A DNA stretch of 64,000 nt from Neorhizobium lilium (lineage in GTDB: Bacteria > Pseudomonadota > Alphaproteobacteria > Rhizobiales > Rhizobiaceae), in NCBI RefSeq assembly GCF_004053875.1, contig NZ_SBIP01000006.1, forward strand, positions 186,001 to 250,000. Direction: 5' to 3'. Below are positions 1 through 6,876 of the stretch, piece after piece. The notes beneath the pieces are model-generated. The model did no database searches and had not been told where the DNA came from. It was given only the letters and a program-made list of their open reading frames with translations. Position 1 is the stretch's first letter, and each line of letters begins with the position of its first letter. The position numbers and the translations under genes are program-made.

Positions 1-94
1 CAATCACCAACAGGGAACGAACAATCATCGACACCTACGTTGCGAACGGGAAGAGAAGAGATTAATTATAGTTTTTTTCTCGGGAGCCATTGCC

Positions 95-778
95 ATGATC
101 GTTACCATCGCCAACCCGAAAGGCGGGACAGGAAAGACAACCCTCGTTCGCGCGCTTTCCGGAACGGCCGCCCATGCGGGCAATGACGTATTCCTGATTG
201 ACGCCGATAGCCGTGCCAACACGATGCGTTGGGTGACGATGTCGAAACAAATGAATGTCTGGCCGGAACGGCTGGAGGCGGAAAGCTGCCTCGACCCTAA
301 CCGCATCTACAAGCTTGCCCTTGAGCGCCAAAATGAGGGCAAGGTCGTCTTCGTCGACATTGAGGGCACGACGAACGAGAACCTGTTCGCTGGCCTTTAT
401 TGCGCGGATATCGTTCTGATCCCGCTTCAGACGACCCAGGACGATGTGGTCGCAGGCATGCAGCTCGCACTCAACCATATTCCGGTGGTCGAGGACGACC
501 AAAAGCGCAAGCTGCCGACAATGATCGTCATCAATCAGCATGATCTCGTCAGCGGTCGCGCCAAGGCCCATGCACCACTGCGTGAAATCCTGCGGGAAAG
601 TGGCGTCGCCCTTGCCTCGCAACCCATCGCGCGCCGGGCGTCCTATCAATCGATCGGCGCGGCCGGAACACTCCAGACCATCTCCAAATCCGACCCGAAA
701 GCCATCGCGGAGATGGAGGCACTGCTGGGTGAGCTCCTTGCTCTCTACAGGTCGTCCGCAAGGGAGATCGGGCTATGA
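95..778 (+). CDS. ParA/MinD-family partition ATPase
   Basis: This is a P-loop ATPase of the ParA family, which pairs with a DNA-binding partner to segregate plasmids. A deviant Walker A motif, KGGTGKTT, lies at residues 9-16, preceded by the typical VTIANP strand, and LIDADSR follows at about residues 33-39. VDIEGT at about residue 88 fits Walker B. At 227 aa it is a short ParA without an N-terminal HTH, like orphan plasmid ParA proteins rather than the longer RepA of repABC units. GGGAG upstream supports the start. Its stop overlaps the start of the next gene by four bases, so the two are probably cotranslated. No repB or repC is visible in the window, so whether this is the main partition ATPase of the replicon is open. 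Confidence 0.9.
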   Translation: MIVTIANPKGGTGKTTLVRALSGTAAHAGNDVFLIDADSRANTMRWVTMSKQMNVWPERLEAESCLDPNRIYKLALERQNEGKVVFVDIEGTTNENLFAGLYCADIVLIPLQTTQDDVVAGMQLALNHIPVVEDDQKRKLPTMIVINQHDLVSGRAKAHAPLREILRESGVALASQPIARRASYQSIGAAGTLQTISKSDPKAIAEMEALLGELLALYRSSAREIGL

Positions 779-1155
779 GCGACGGGACCGAAAACAAGAA
801 CCTTGTCCTTGGGTTGATATCGACCGGTGGTAAACGTCCGTCCGTGCGGGAAAGACCGGCTCCGACGCCGGCGCTTGAAAAGCCCGAAGGCGACAGCGCC
901 TCCTCGTCAAAGTCAGGCGCCGCCCGGACCCAGTTTCGCGACCTGGTCGCCAAGGGCGAAAGCCGCGATCCGATCGCCGGGAAACGCTTTCGCGACAGCG
1001 AGAAACTTACGACCGGCATCCATATCCGCGCGGAGGTCCACAAGACGCTGAAGATCCTTGCCGCGATAGAGCGCCGCAAGTTCAACAGCTATATCGAGGA
1101 GGCAATCGACGACTATCTCGAAAAGATCGCGGATCGCATTCCTGACATTTCGTAG
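775..1155 (+). CDS. small ParA-linked protein with a C-terminal ribbon-helix-helix-like segment
   Basis: A 126-aa protein whose ATG overlaps the parA stop (ATGA). The first ~75 residues are polar, low in complexity and probably disordered. Residues ~80-120 (TGIHIRAEVHKTLKILAAIE and the following helix) look like a ribbon-helix-helix: a short strand followed by two amphipathic helices. By position this is the likely DNA-binding, ParB-equivalent partner of the ATPase; that role is inferred from coupling and fold, not from recognised homology. Confidence 0.75.
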   Translation: MSDGTENKNLVLGLISTGGKRPSVRERPAPTPALEKPEGDSASSSKSGAARTQFRDLVAKGESRDPIAGKRFRDSEKLTTGIHIRAEVHKTLKILAAIERRKFNSYIEEAIDDYLEKIADRIPDIS

Positions 1156-1471
1156 TTTCAGCGAAGCAGTCATTGCTCGCGGGTTGCGGTTTATCGCACC
1201 GGTCTGGCGGCCCGTCTCCGCACTTGTCGGTCGGGCGCCGCCATCGCTTCTTGCTGCGGGAGGATCGTTACCGGCAGGACAAAACCGCGCAGCGGGTTTG
1301 GTAAGCGAAGCGCGTAGAGCCGTCCGTCTGAAGGACGGCCCGCCCCGACAATTCAAGACAGCGATCATTACCATGGTCATGGCCCACGTATCACCGCCGT
1401 GAATCGAAAGCGGGTGACCGATTCAAATCTGTCATTGGACCGCGTCGCCAAAATCACAGATTCTTGCTGGT
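1156..1471. other. intergenic region
   Basis: A 316-bp gap with no convincing gene. It contains a stem at 1319-1339 (GCCGTCC with GGACGGC) without a T-run, so it is at best a weak terminator for the par pair. No clear promoter for the following WGR gene was identified. Confidence 0.4.
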
Positions 1472-1927
1472 ATGCTCACTCAGCCCTATCAGCTCTATAT
1501 CGAACGCACCGATCCGGCCAGGAATATGGCGCGCTACTATGTCATGGACATCACCGAGACGCTGTTTGGCGAGGCATGCCTCACGCGGACATGGGGCCGC
1601 ATAGGCGCAAGGGGTCAGGCAAAGGTGCATCTGTTCGATCGCGAAGAAGAAGCCGTCCGCCTGTTCCTTGATCTCACCCGACAGAAAAGGGCGCGGGGAT
1701 ACCGGCCGAGACCCGGCGCCGTGACATCCTCAGACCAACACTGCCCCGACGCGGAGCGGTCGGCGCACGTCTGTCAACCTCGCGCCTTGGTGACGTCGAC
1801 GGGACGCCCCGGCCTCCAGGATGTAGGAGGTCTCAAGCGCGAACCAGCCTTGAGCGTGGTTGGCCGATGCAGCGGCCGGAGGGAGCAGCCAGCCGACAAT
1901 GAATATCGAGTTGTAAACACAATCTAG
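1472..1927 (+). CDS. WGR-domain protein with an anomalous C-terminal extension
   Basis: Residues ~5-80 form a WGR domain, named for its Trp-Gly-Arg motif, here TWGRIGARGQ at about residues 39-48. Free-standing WGR proteins of ~80-100 aa are common on rhizobial plasmids and the domain is thought to bind nucleic acid. The domain is complete to about LTRQKRARGYRPRPG (residue ~83). The remaining ~68 residues have no recognisable composition or domain and may come from a downstream rearrangement that removed the original stop. The ribosome-binding site is weak. The domain call is secure; the C-terminal half may not be functional. Confidence 0.7.
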   Translation: MLTQPYQLYIERTDPARNMARYYVMDITETLFGEACLTRTWGRIGARGQAKVHLFDREEEAVRLFLDLTRQKRARGYRPRPGAVTSSDQHCPDAERSAHVCQPRALVTSTGRPGLQDVGGLKREPALSVVGRCSGRREQPADNEYRVVNTI

Positions 1928-1965
1928 AATGAAAAGCCGACGTTTGTCGGCAAGGTATGCCGCCC

Positions 1966-2139
1966 TCAGAAGGGCGGCTCGGCTTCGATTGAACCGTCCT
2001 GCTCGGCCAGCACGACGGCCAGCTCGGCCCTGGCAAGCTCAAGCTCGATTTCGATCTGGGGGCGCTCTGCGGCGTCACACACGCTGTTGAGTTCGGCCCG
2101 AAGCTCTTCGATTTGGATTTCGAGGTTCATCGTCATCAT
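1966..2139 (-). CDS. 57-aa conserved-type small protein
   Basis: A small helical, acidic protein beginning MMTMNLEIQIEELRAEL and ending in AEQDGSIEAEPPF. AAGGAG lies five bases upstream of the ATG at 2139, which fixes this start over longer alternatives. The sequence predicts two amphipathic helices, possibly a helical hairpin. A related C-terminal signature recurs in a remnant ORF at 3771-3893. Function unknown. Confidence 0.6.
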   Translation of the reverse strand: MMTMNLEIQIEELRAELNSVCDAAERPQIEIELELARAELAVVLAEQDGSIEAEPPF

Positions 2140-2347
2140 CTCATCTCCTTGAGTTTGTGAAAGACGATGACCGGCGGCGCGGCGGCATGGCGGGGTCAAG
2201 GAGCGCGCAAGCGACCGCCAGCGGCGGCGAGTGGGGGAGCCGAAATGCGAATGCATTTTGGGGGTACCGCTCGTCCTTGAGGCCGCCATGCCGTCGCGGC
2301 ACCATAGGATGATCTGATCAGACCACTCCTCTCCGTATGGCACCAAA

Positions 2348-2384
2348 GAAGTCGAAGGCGGGCTCGATGCCCGTCTTCGGCTTT
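2348..2384. other. conserved hairpin, copy 1
   Basis: A 15-bp imperfect stem, AAGTCGAAG-GCGGGC / GCCCGT-CTTCGGCTT, around the loop TCGAT, just beyond the minus-strand terminator of the DUF736 gene. The second copy at 4411-4446 keeps the stem and loop while several outer pairs have changed on both strands, which suggests selection on structure. Confidence 0.6.
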
Positions 2385-2392
2385 CCGTTTGG

Positions 2393-2424
2393 GTAGAGAA
2401 AGGCCCCGCCTGATTGGCGGGGCC
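2393..2424 (-). terminator. intrinsic terminator of DUF736 gene (copy 1)
   Basis: The stem GGCCCCGCC / GGCGGGGCC with a 5-nt loop lies 11 bp past the stop of the minus-strand DUF736 gene. On the minus strand it is followed by TTTCTC. Confidence 0.8.
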
Positions 2425-2435
2425 GGTGGCGATCC

Positions 2436-2747
2436 TTAGTCGCGGTTCGGGCGGGACCAGATCAGCTGGTAGCCGTCCTCACCTTCGACTTCGGAGAGCG
2501 TTGCGTAGATCGGAGCCGGGAAGCTCGGGTCGTCCAGCTTGACCGAGAGGTAGTCGCGGTCGGTTTGCTCGGAGCGCTTCTGCCAGGCGGCGCCCAGTTC
2601 GACATTGCCCGCGTAGATGCGGAAGTGCGGGCCCTTGTCGGAGGGGTTATCAACACGGGCGATGCGGGCCTTGACGTTGAGAGCGAGGGTGCGGATCGCG
2701 CCAGTGAAGCCGGCGTCAGAGGTGGTGAAGGTGCCGATGGTAGCCAT
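2436..2747 (-). CDS. DUF736 family protein, copy 1
   Basis: A 103-aa protein beginning MATIGTFT and ending in QLIWSRPNRD, which I recognise as DUF736, a family very frequent on alphaproteobacterial plasmids and conjugative elements. The core SDKGPHFRIYAGNVELGAAW and the YLSVKLDDPSFPAPIYA segment are intact. Biochemical function is unknown; the small beta-rich character suggests a single OB- or DUF2945-like domain. AAAGGA precedes the start, and a GC hairpin (2771-2789) lies in the leader. It is almost identical to the copy at 4496-4807 apart from the first ~17 residues. Confidence 0.9.
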   Translation of the reverse strand: MATIGTFTTSDAGFTGAIRTLALNVKARIARVDNPSDKGPHFRIYAGNVELGAAWQKRSEQTDRDYLSVKLDDPSFPAPIYATLSEVEGEDGYQLIWSRPNRD

Positions 2748-3040
2748 TGTGGTGTCCTTTCGATGTTTCGGGCCGCGCCCTTCGCGGCCTCGATGGCAGT
2801 CGCAAAGACCGGGGACGATCGGACCGCACCCCAAAGGGGCTGGAACGAAGAGGAAGGCGGCCGGGAGAGAGTTTCTTGTCGCGCGAGGAATGGCGGAACC
2901 CGGGGTCCCCGCTCGACTGGTCGAGTGGGGTGGGTTCCGGCAGGGGAAGAAAGTCACGGACGGCCGTTGCGGGAAGACGATCGAGGCGCAGCCGCTCTCC
3001 GGTCAGACATGCCTCATCGAGCCCGCAGAAGTGCCGGACC

Positions 3041-3502
3041 CATGGGGGCGAAAGGACGGGGCCATGGCAGCGTGCACGTTGACTGATCGCTCCGATGCTG
3101 GATGCCGGCAACATTGCTCCCTGGTTTCAGCCGAGGCCGTACCAGCTTTCACCAGCCGTTCCCTGGAAGGTCAGCTGTCATTCGTCGCTCAACACGCGCA
3201 GATGATGACGGTTTCGGCTTGCGCCGCAGCCTGGCTGTGTCGATCGCGGTCACTCCCGCTGTCGCCAAGGATGCGAAGGTCGCGCCCCCGCGCCACCTTC
3301 TGCTCGAGGCGCTGCTTACGTCGCTGCAGGCTTCTTAGAACGAACGTGACCTGCGGGTCTCAGCCCTTCGGATCCGTCCCCTCCCCGCAGAAACCCGCTA
3401 TTTCAGTGGATTGGGCATGTCGCGGCATGGATCGCCCCTACCCTTGCCCCGAGCGGAGTGCGATAGCGGAAGAGATCATCAATCACACAGGAGATTTCTT
3501 CC
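3041..3502. other. intergenic region upstream of HU
   Basis: About 460 bp with no supported gene. Overlapping open frames here lack ribosome-binding sites and have Arg/Ser-rich composition typical of chance frames in GC-rich DNA. The last ~80 bp should contain the promoter of the HU gene, but no clear -35/-10 pair was identified. Confidence 0.4.
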
Positions 3503-3781
3503 ATGACGACCACAAACGAGATCGCAGACAAGATCGCATCGGAACAGAACCTGACGAAGGCGCAGGCCAAAACCATCGTCGAAAGCGTGTTCAAGCAGAT
3601 TGCTGACGCGGCACAGGCAGGCGCGGAAACGTCAATCCCTTCCTTCGGCAAGTTCAAGGTCAAGGAAACTGCGGAGCGCGAGGGCCGCAATCCGGCGACC
3701 GGGGCAACGATTAAGATTGCTGCTTCGAAGAAGCTGACGTTTGCGCCTGGCAAGACGGTGAAAGACGCGCTCAACGGCTGA
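3503..3781 (+). CDS. HU-family DNA-binding protein
   Basis: A 92-aa histone-like protein of the HU/IHF superfamily. It has the N-terminal helical dimerisation region, the GAETSIPSFGKFKVKETAER strand segment, and the signature GRNPATGATIKIAASK (about residues 64-79) that forms the DNA-clasping arm with its conserved Pro. Such plasmid-borne proteins bend DNA and compact nucleoids. AGGAGA precedes the start. It sits alone between the two DUF736 copies, and a second family member of the IHF-beta type lies at 15560-15868. Confidence 0.93.
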   Translation: MTTTNEIADKIASEQNLTKAQAKTIVESVFKQIADAAQAGAETSIPSFGKFKVKETAEREGRNPATGATIKIAASKKLTFAPGKTVKDALNG

Positions 3782-3893
3782 GGCCGCGAAGCGCGAAGCC
3801 GCCCCAGAAGGGCGGCACGCGCTCAATGAGGCCCTCCTGCTCGGCCCAGAGCGCCGTACGTTCCTCCAGCGCGCTCGTCGGGATAAACAGCAT
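3771..3893 (-). pseudogene. remnant ORF related to the tail of the 57-aa protein
   Basis: A 40-aa frame whose segment ALWAEQEGLIERVPPF resembles VVLAEQDGSIEAEPPF of the gene at 1966-2139. It overlaps the end of the HU gene on the opposite strand and lacks the N-terminal half, so it is read as a fragment left by duplication. Low confidence. Confidence 0.35.
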
Positions 3894-3979
3894 TCCGGGC
3901 CTCGGCACGTTATCCTGACAGTCAAGCTGTTTTCAGCTTTTATAGAACTGTTCTGAGATCAAACCGACGGGAGTTTTTC

Positions 3980-4240
3980 ATGCAAACGCGCCTCACATTT
4001 TTCGCAATGATCATTGTGGGGGTCGGGTTGGCCATTCTGCCCGACATGAGATCGACGCTACCGCCTATCCCGAGTATGAACCTGAGTGACTCCTTTTGGC
4101 TGCTCTACTCGTATATCTTGCAAGGCGTATTTACGGCCAGTCTCGGCGTTCTTCTTCTCGTACGCCCGTCGCGTGCCGCTTCGATGAATGCGACCGGTGA
4201 AATCTTGTGCATTGAAGACGCTGCCCGGCGCGTCATATGA
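3980..4240 (+). CDS. small two-segment membrane protein
   Basis: An 86-aa protein with two hydrophobic stretches, at about residues 6-23 (FFAMIIVGVGLAILP) and 40-62 (LLYSYILQGVFTASLGVLLL), separated by a polar loop with prolines. GGGAG lies nine bases before the ATG. A terminator hairpin follows 28 bp after the stop. No family recognised; probably an inner-membrane protein. Confidence 0.6.
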   Translation: MQTRLTFFAMIIVGVGLAILPDMRSTLPPIPSMNLSDSFWLLYSYILQGVFTASLGVLLLVRPSRAASMNATGEILCIEDAARRVI

Positions 4241-4267
4241 TCATGTCTTCATCAGGCTTTGCCAGAG

Positions 4268-4293
4268 GAAGGGCGCGATGCGCCCTTCTTTGT
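4268..4293 (+). terminator. intrinsic terminator after the small membrane protein
   Basis: A perfect 9-bp stem GAAGGGCGC / GCGCCCTTC with a 3-nt loop, followed by TTTGT. Confidence 0.7.
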
Positions 4294-4410
4294 CATGCGA
4301 CATCTGCGAGAAAGATGTCGATATAACGCGGGCGACTTTCAGTCTCGGCCTCGCGCGATTTCCTGAACTGCTGGAACCCGCATAACTTCAAAGGCGGCGA
4401 TGGCACCAGA

Positions 4411-4446
4411 AAAACCGGAGGCGGGCTCGATGCCCGTTTCCGGTTT
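4411..4446. other. conserved hairpin, copy 2
   Basis: Stem AAACCGGAG-GCGGGC / GCCCGT-TTCCGGTTT around the loop TCGAT. Compared with copy 1 the outer stem differs at several positions, mostly compensated on the other side. Confidence 0.6.
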
Positions 4447-4454
4447 CCGATGAA

Positions 4455-4485
4455 CAGGAGAAGAGGCCCCGCTTGTGGCGGGGCC
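4455..4485 (-). terminator. intrinsic terminator of DUF736 gene (copy 2)
   Basis: Stem GGCCCCGC / GCGGGGCC, 10 bp past the DUF736 stop; on the minus strand it runs into CTCTTCTCC. Confidence 0.7.
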
Positions 4486-4495
4486 GGCGGCGACC

Positions 4496-4807
4496 TCAGT
4501 CGCGGTTCGGGCGGGACCAGATCAGCTGGTAGCCGTCTTCGCCTTCGACTTCGGAGAGGGTTGCGTAGATCGGAGCCGGGAAGCTCGGATCGTCCAGCTT
4601 GACCGAGAGGTAGTCGCGGTCGGTTTGCTCGGAGCGCTTCTGCCAGGCCGCGCCAAGCTCGACATTGCCAGCGTAGATGCGGAAGTGGGGACCCTTATCG
4701 GAGGGATTGTCGACCCGGGCGATGCGAGCCTTGACGTTGAGGGCCAGAGTGCGGATGGAGCCGGTGAAGCCGTTCTCGGTGGAGGTGAAGGTGCCGATGG
4801 TAGCCAT
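4496..4807 (-). CDS. DUF736 family protein, copy 2
   Basis: A 103-aa DUF736 protein identical to copy 1 from about residue 18 onward; residues 9-17 differ (STENGFTGS). It keeps the same terminator, the same leader hairpin (4832-4850, GGCCGCG / CGCGGCC) and a GGAAC ribosome-binding region. Near-identity of protein and flanks means a recent duplication or gene conversion. Function unknown; the family is a marker of alphaproteobacterial plasmids. Confidence 0.9.
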   Translation of the reverse strand: MATIGTFTSTENGFTGSIRTLALNVKARIARVDNPSDKGPHFRIYAGNVELGAAWQKRSEQTDRDYLSVKLDDPSFPAPIYATLSEVEGEDGYQLIWSRPNRD

Positions 4808-5101
4808 TGTGATGTTCCTTTCGCTGTTTCGGGCCGCGCCCTTCGCGGCCTCGATGGCAGTCGCAAAGACCGGGGACGATCGGACCGCACCCCAAAGGGG
4901 CTGCAACGAAGTGAAAGGCGGCCGGGAGAGAGTTTCTTGTCGCGCGAGGAATGGCGGCGACCCGGGGTCCCCGCTCGACTGGTCGAGTGGGGTGGGTTCC
5001 GCCAGGGGAAGAAAGTTTCGGACGGGCGTTGCGGGAAGACGATCGAGGCGAAGCCGCTCCCCGGTCAGACATGCCGCATCGAGCCCGCAGAAGTGCCGGC
5101 A

Positions 5102-5470
5102 ATAGACATGAAAGGAAAGGCGCGGTGGTGACCCCTGCTTGCCGTCAATGGCGCCGGTATAGGCTTAACAGCCAGCCGCTAGCCCCTTAGTCGTTTAACT
5201 TAGCCGCACCAGGAAGCGCGACCAGCCTTACAGAGGTTCAAGCTTCATACTCGGTCAAACCTCGCAGATCGTCGTCGACCGCGTTGTGGCTTGCGACCGA
5301 AGCACTCACAGGCTCAGTCACGGTCAAGGTGATCACCCGCCGTCATGGAGCGCCTAGTGCCTCAAGGTCCGATCAGTAACGATGCGGCTCTTCCGGACTC
5401 GATGCGTACGTCAACAGCAGTGCCAATCGCCGCCGTCCCTGTAGCCAGGCGATGTCGGTCTCCGCAGGTG
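5102..5470. other. intergenic region
   Basis: A 369-bp stretch between the duplication and the toxin gene. No gene, strong hairpin or promoter is visible. Confidence 0.4.
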
Positions 5471-5887
5471 TTATCGGAAGCGGCTGATTTCTGTAAGGGA
5501 CTTGCGGCGCACGATGAACTCGCGAAGCAGGGGCAGGAAAAACGCCTTGCTGAACCGGCCGATCGGCGGCTCGGGCTCGAGATAAAACGAGCGGCCGATA
5601 ACATCGCTGTTGAACTCGTCGAGAATGATCCAAAGCCGGAGATCGGTATCCAGTCCTGCTCGTCGCTTTTCGATCGAGGGAATCTCGGCGGCAAATCGTG
5701 CCTGCTCGGGCGGCTTGGTGGTAATGGGAAAGAACAACACCAGATCGCCATTTGGCCGCGGAATTCTGACACCAACTGCGACCGGACGATTTTTCCGGCC
5801 TTCGGTTTCGCCTTTGCCGTCTTCCCGCGCCCAAAGATAGGGATAGCGAACGATCGCAGCGCTCTGGATGTCGTCATAGCCGCTCAT
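5471..5887 (-). CDS. putative toxin partner of a Phd-type antitoxin
   Basis: A 138-aa protein encoded directly after the antitoxin with an ATGA overlap, the classic arrangement of type II toxin-antitoxin operons. The N-terminal half (IVRYPYLWAREDGKGETEGR followed by PVAVGVRI) loosely recalls the opening of the MazF/PemK fold, where an early strand leads into a Gly/Arg-rich loop, but I do not see a convincing family signature. The C-terminus is basic and helical (LLREFIVRRKSLTEI). Toxin identity rests on position and size; MazF-like is a guess. Confidence 0.6.
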   Translation of the reverse strand: MSGYDDIQSAAIVRYPYLWAREDGKGETEGRKNRPVAVGVRIPRPNGDLVLFFPITTKPPEQARFAAEIPSIEKRRAGLDTDLRLWIILDEFNSDVIGRSFYLEPEPPIGRFSKAFFLPLLREFIVRRKSLTEISRFR

Positions 5888-6150
5888 CGGCCAGCCTCGT
5901 CGCTCTCGGCATACAGATCAACCGCTGCCTCGAACTCACCGAGCAAGCCGTCCGGCATGGTTTCAATCGTGCCGGTCGATCGGGAATCGGACTGGCGCAT
6001 AAGTCGATCATAGTCCTCGATGTTAAGCAGGATCAGGCGCGGCTTGTTGCGCTGCGTGATCATCACAGGATGACGAAGCGCCTCTGCAATAATATCGCCC
6101 GACTTTCGCGATAGATCGCTCGTCGTATAAGAACCACGCGGGTGGGACAT
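5884..6150 (-). CDS. Phd/YefM-family antitoxin
   Basis: An 88-aa protein with a Phd/YefM-like N-terminus: YTTSDLSRKSGDIIAEALRH, followed by PVMITQRNKPRLILLNIEDYDRL, the usual DNA-binding and dimerisation core. The C-terminal ~30 residues are acidic and would wrap the toxin. AGGAGG lies six bases upstream of the ATG at 6150, which favours this start over the one at 6168. The protein should repress its own operon, probably through the palindrome 50 bp upstream. Confidence 0.85.
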   Translation of the reverse strand: MSHPRGSYTTSDLSRKSGDIIAEALRHPVMITQRNKPRLILLNIEDYDRLMRQSDSRSTGTIETMPDGLLGEFEAAVDLYAESDEAGR

Positions 6151-6199
6151 GCTGACCTCCTGATGCATCGTGTCGATGCAGGTTGAACGCGCTAGCGCA

Positions 6200-6236
6200 G
6201 TTCCAGCATATACAGCATTTCTGTATATGCTGGAAC
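6200..6236. promoter_or_regulatory. perfect palindrome upstream of the toxin-antitoxin operon
   Basis: GTTCCAGCATATACAG and its exact reverse complement, separated by 5 bp. It lies 50-86 bp upstream of the antitoxin start. It contains TATA-like steps in each arm, fitting an operator overlapping the promoter; Phd-type antitoxins bind such palindromes. A terminator role is less likely because no T-run follows on either strand. Confidence 0.7.
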
Positions 6237-6304
6237 TGATTTCTGCGGCGGGCGTTTGGCTCTCATGGTTGGGTGCCGTGCCGGCTCAATCAGCCGGCCG
6301 ACCC

Positions 6305-6469
6305 CTAGTAGGGGTCGTACTCATACATGACCTCAACCTCATCGCCGTCGATTTCGTCGGCGGGCAGGACGCCGAACTCGTCGCCGGATCTGAACAGGAC
6401 GACCGGGACCATCAGGGTGCGTGCGAGATTGAAGGCGTGGTTTTGTGCGAGGCTGAGATCGTGTGACAT
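6305..6469 (-). CDS. 54-aa acidic small protein
   Basis: The frame reads MSHDLSLAQNHAFNLARTLM, then a strand-rich part with VPVVLFRSGDEFGVLPADE and an acidic tail ending YEYDPY. The alternating hydrophobic pattern and clean composition argue for a real gene. It starts 30 bp from a strong leader hairpin and has no recognised family. It looks like the short accessory proteins common on rhizobial plasmids. Confidence 0.6.
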   Translation of the reverse strand: MSHDLSLAQNHAFNLARTLMVPVVLFRSGDEFGVLPADEIDGDEVEVMYEYDPY

Positions 6470-6876
6470 GGCAGGTTGGCTCCATCCGGGAGCGGGACCA
6501 TTCCCGCTCGATGGCTCCCCCTGAAGTCGGGCCTCCGGCCGCGATCACCGCAGGCTTTGCCTGCGGCGGCACGCTTGCGTAGTCCGACCCTTTACGGGTT
6601 GATCGTAGAAGGCCGGGGCTCGACGGAGCCCATCGACAAAGAGCGGGCATGGTTCTGCTCCCGGGAGGTGACTGCGGATATCGCACCCTCTAGTTCTCGC
6701 TGCAGCACATCCGCCTGGTCAAACAATGCGGCATGCCGTCGTTTAGTTAGCCGATGAGGTCAAAGCCCGCACATGCCCCCGCACTCGTGCGGCCAGAGGT
6801 CGAGTTGGCCGTGATCGGCTTCGTCGATAGGTCGGCATCGCTTACTGGCACAGGAGCGAAAGGTGAGGCGCGTTCA
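6470..6876 (-). other. structured leader and intergenic region
   Basis: Holds two perfect 8-bp hairpins: GAGCGGGA/TCCCGCTC (6490-6509), with an outer CCATC/GATGG stem, and CCGCAGGC/GCCTGCGG (6548-6566). The first is 20 bp from the start of the 54-aa gene and would form in its mRNA leader. The remainder, up to the ArdC stop, shows no gene. Confidence 0.5.

Larger units (their letters stand above)
2341..3040. repeat. direct duplication, left copy (DUF736 gene with flanks)
   Basis: Nearly the same sequence recurs at 4402-5101 in the same orientation. The repeat covers a downstream hairpin, a terminator, the whole DUF736 gene, its structured leader and about 290 bp upstream. The coding parts differ mainly at the N-terminus (DAGFTGAI against ENGFTGSI), so the two copies have been diverging. 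Confidence 0.85.
4402..5101. repeat. direct duplication, right copy (DUF736 gene with flanks)
   Basis: Second copy of the segment at 2341-3040, same orientation. Similarity ends abruptly near 5101 after AGAAGTGCCGG, matching the end of the left copy near 3040. Confidence 0.85.

Noticed and set aside
95..1155. repABC replication unit
   Set aside because: ParA is present but no RepB with matching overlap or RepC initiator follows, and the second gene is too small for RepB.
2617..3606. A 329-aa plus-strand open frame running through the DUF736 leader into the HU gene
   Set aside because: Overlaps two real genes in other frames and is rich in Arg, Ser and Pro as expected by chance in GC-rich DNA.
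5471..5887. Assigning the toxin to MazF/PemK
   Set aside because: Only a loose resemblance in the first ~35 residues; the family-specific motifs are not evident.
6200..6236. Reading the long palindrome as a terminator
   Set aside because: No T-run follows on either strand, and it sits upstream of the antitoxin where an operator is expected.
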